A stretch of DNA of 17,546 nucleotides, from the NCBI GenBank assembly GCA_003240855.1, contig QFNN01000059.1, positions 1 to 17,546 of the forward strand, given 5' to 3'. The translations under genes were made by a program, and so were the position numbers. The notes below the pieces were generated by a model. The model did not search any database, was not told where the DNA came from, and saw only the letters and a program-made list of their open reading frames with translations. This DNA comes from Sphingomonas sanxanigenens (GTDB taxonomy: Bacteria > Pseudomonadota > Alphaproteobacteria > Sphingomonadales > Sphingomonadaceae). Shown here piece by piece: positions 16,183 to 17,546 of this stretch; the first letter of the stretch is position 1, and each line of letters opens with the position of its first letter.

Positions 16183-17061
16183 TCATTCCTCCCCCAGCCA
16201 CCAGCGAAACAGCGTGTGGGCGATGGCGTAGGGCGGCGGCGGCAGGAAGGGCGCGCCGGGTTCGTGGGCCATTGCGGCGCGCACGCCTTCGCGGTCGACC
16301 CAGAAGGCGTCCTCCAACTCGGTCGTGTCGATGGTCAGCGACGGATCGTCGGTCGTCGCGACGCACGCCATCATCAGCGAGGAGGGGAAGGGCCAGGGCT
16401 GGCTGACGATGTAGCGCACGTCGCGGACGCGGACGCCCGCTTCCTCATGCAGCTCGCGCGCGACCGCTTCCTCGATCGATTCGCCCGGCTCGACGAAGCC
16501 GGCGAGCGCCGAATAACGACCCTCGGGATAGCGCGGTTGCCGGCCGACGAGCACGCGCCCGTCATGCTCCGCAAGCATGATGACGACGGGGTCGACGCGC
16601 GGGAAATGTTCGGTCCCGCAATTGGCGCAGCGGCGGCCCCAGCCCGCGCGGTGGAGACGCAGATCCTGCGATCCGCAGACCGGGCAGAAGCGCAGGCGCA
16701 CATGCCAGTCGATCAGGCTGCGCGCGGCGGCATAGGTCGCCGCTTCCTCACGCGGGAGGACGTCGAGCAGGCGGAAGATGGCGTAGGAACGCGCCGCGCC
16801 TTCGGGAATGTCGCGGTGGAACTCGACGAAGCGCGGGCGACCCTCGTCCAGCCCGAGCAGGAGCAGTTCCGACGTATCGCGCGCATCGGCAAGGCTGGCC
16901 CAGGCGAGGCGGCCGAGATCGTCGAGAACCGGATCGATGCCGTCGAGGCGGAGCAGGCGCGCCCGCCAGTCCGACATGGCGGCGGCCAGCGCCTCCATGT
17001 CAGTGCGCAGATGATCTGCGCGATCGAGCGTCGATCCGGTGAAGCCGGGAAAGTGAGTCAT
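16183..17061 (-). CDS. nudC: NAD(+) diphosphatase / NAD-RNA decapping hydrolase
   Basis: A Nudix hydrolase that cleaves NAD(H) to NMN(H) and AMP and, in E. coli, removes NAD caps from RNA. The 292 residues show the full family plan: an N-terminal domain, a zinc ribbon with CPVC (126-129) and CANC (145-148), the Nudix box from Gly188 to Val210 (GFVEPGES...REL-HEEAG), and the NudC-specific SQPWPFPSS (220-228) after the box that distinguishes it from other Nudix proteins. All four zinc cysteines and the catalytic glutamates are intact. Its ATG (17061-17059) overlaps the stop of the upstream beta-lactamase-like gene as ATGA, so the two are coupled. It ends convergent with pheA. Confidence 0.96.
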   Translation of the reverse strand: MTHFPGFTGSTLDRADHLRTDMEALAAAMSDWRARLLRLDGIDPVLDDLGRLAWASLADARDTSELLLLGLDEGRPRFVEFHRDIPEGAARSYAIFRLLDVLPREEAATYAAARSLIDWHVRLRFCPVCGSQDLRLHRAGWGRRCANCGTEHFPRVDPVVIMLAEHDGRVLVGRQPRYPEGRYSALAGFVEPGESIEEAVARELHEEAGVRVRDVRYIVSQPWPFPSSLMMACVATTDDPSLTIDTTELEDAFWVDREGVRAAMAHEPGAPFLPPPPYAIAHTLFRWWLGEE

Positions 17062-17546
17062 AGGCTGCGATAGACCGAAGCTGCGAAATCCCTGGTGAAG
17101 GGCATCGTCTGATCTGGCATGAACTGGGCATAGCCGCCCGCGCGCACCTGATTGGCGCGATCGACGAAGGCGATCGTCGCCGCAGCGCCGCCCCAGCCGA
17201 AAGTGCCGGCCCCCGATCCGCCCGGAGTCGCTTTCAGCGTTACGCGCCCGCCCGCGCCGAAGCCCGCGCCGTCGATCAGCGATCCGGCGGTTTCCGCGCC
17301 GGAGGGCAGCAGGTTGGACATGCCAAGCCGCGCCGTTTCCGCCTTCATGATGCGCGTATCGCCGATCGCGCCTTCGCCCATCAGCATCAGCAGGAAGCGA
17401 TCATAGTCGCGCATCGACATGACGAGGCCGGCGCCGCCGAAGGGAAAGGCCGGCTTGTCCTGAAACACGCTTTCCGGGCCGGGATCGAGCGGGAAGGGGC
17501 CGGAAGGGACGTAGAAATAATTGGTCGAGAGGCGGGGCAGGGCGCT
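17058..17546 (-). CDS. Serine beta-lactamase/esterase family protein, C-terminal part
   Basis: The frame is open to the window edge, giving the last 162 residues of a longer protein; the N-terminus with the expected S-x-x-K motif is outside. Seen are FPFGGAGLVMSMRDYDRFLLMLMGEG, typical of class C-like (AmpC/EstB-type) serine hydrolases, and GTFGWGGAAATIAFVDR, where W-G-G takes the place of the KTG box, as in EstB-like esterases. It is therefore more likely an esterase or a DD-peptidase-like hydrolase than an antibiotic-resistance enzyme. It overlaps nudC by 4 nt and is its upstream partner. Confidence 0.85.
   Translation of the reverse strand, partial: SALPRLSTNYFYVPSGPFPLDPGPESVFQDKPAFPFGGAGLVMSMRDYDRFLLMLMGEGAIGDTRIMKAETARLGMSNLLPSGAETAGSLIDGAGFGAGGRVTLKATPGGSGAGTFGWGGAAATIAFVDRANQVRAGGYAQFMPDQTMPFTRDFAASVYRSL

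Overview
The window reads as an ordinary chromosomal stretch from a high-GC alphaproteobacterium, most likely of the Sphingomonadales. The basis is the gene content (stand-alone prephenate dehydratase divergent from a membrane-anchored cytochrome c, a LuxR-type HTH fused to a DUF4019 domain, DUF3617 lipoproteins), the frequent GTG/TTG starts, and a dispersed GTCATTGCGAG...CTCGCAATGAC palindrome that I associate with sphingomonad genomes. Genus cannot be given from this alone.

Layout, left to right. 1-131: part of a GC-rich palindromic repeat. 132-1084 (minus): a DUF3617 lipoprotein and a VOC/glyoxalase-fold protein with overlapping start and stop. 1153-3339 (plus): uvrB, followed by a clear Rho-independent terminator. 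3507-4778 (minus): an alpha-ketoglutarate permease-like MFS transporter (kgtP). 4921-5972 (plus): two small tandem lipoproteins that look like diverged paralogs. 5973-6280: no conventional gene, but what looks like a complete small transcription unit: a near-palindrome holding two GANTC sites, a Shine-Dalgarno fully complementary to the 16S 3' end, an 18-codon ORF, a hairpin and a strong terminator. 6381-6866 (minus): DUF2721 membrane protein. 6947-8017 (plus): GNAT/CelD-type acyltransferase. 8398-9165 (plus): membrane-tethered HTH-DUF4019 protein. 9275-10300 (plus): a large lipoprotein. 10324-11190 (minus): exported alpha/beta hydrolase. 11393-12682 (plus): purA. 12694-12867: repeat and hairpin. 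12886-13149 (minus): small exported protein with an EF-hand-like loop. 13276-15021 (minus): cytochrome c then aroC. 15180-16073 (plus): pheA. 16183-17546 (minus): a serine beta-lactamase/esterase (cut by the window end) coupled to nudC.

How they fit together: aroC and pheA act two steps apart in phenylalanine biosynthesis (chorismate synthase; prephenate dehydratase) and flank a respiratory-type cytochrome c. uvrB (nucleotide excision repair), purA (AMP synthesis) and nudC (NAD(H)/NAD-RNA turnover) are housekeeping. Exported lipoproteins of unknown role are unusually frequent (four in 10 kb). I see no phage, transposon, CRISPR, toxin-antitoxin or defence system. The most interesting candidate for something undescribed is the small transcription unit near 6035-6263.
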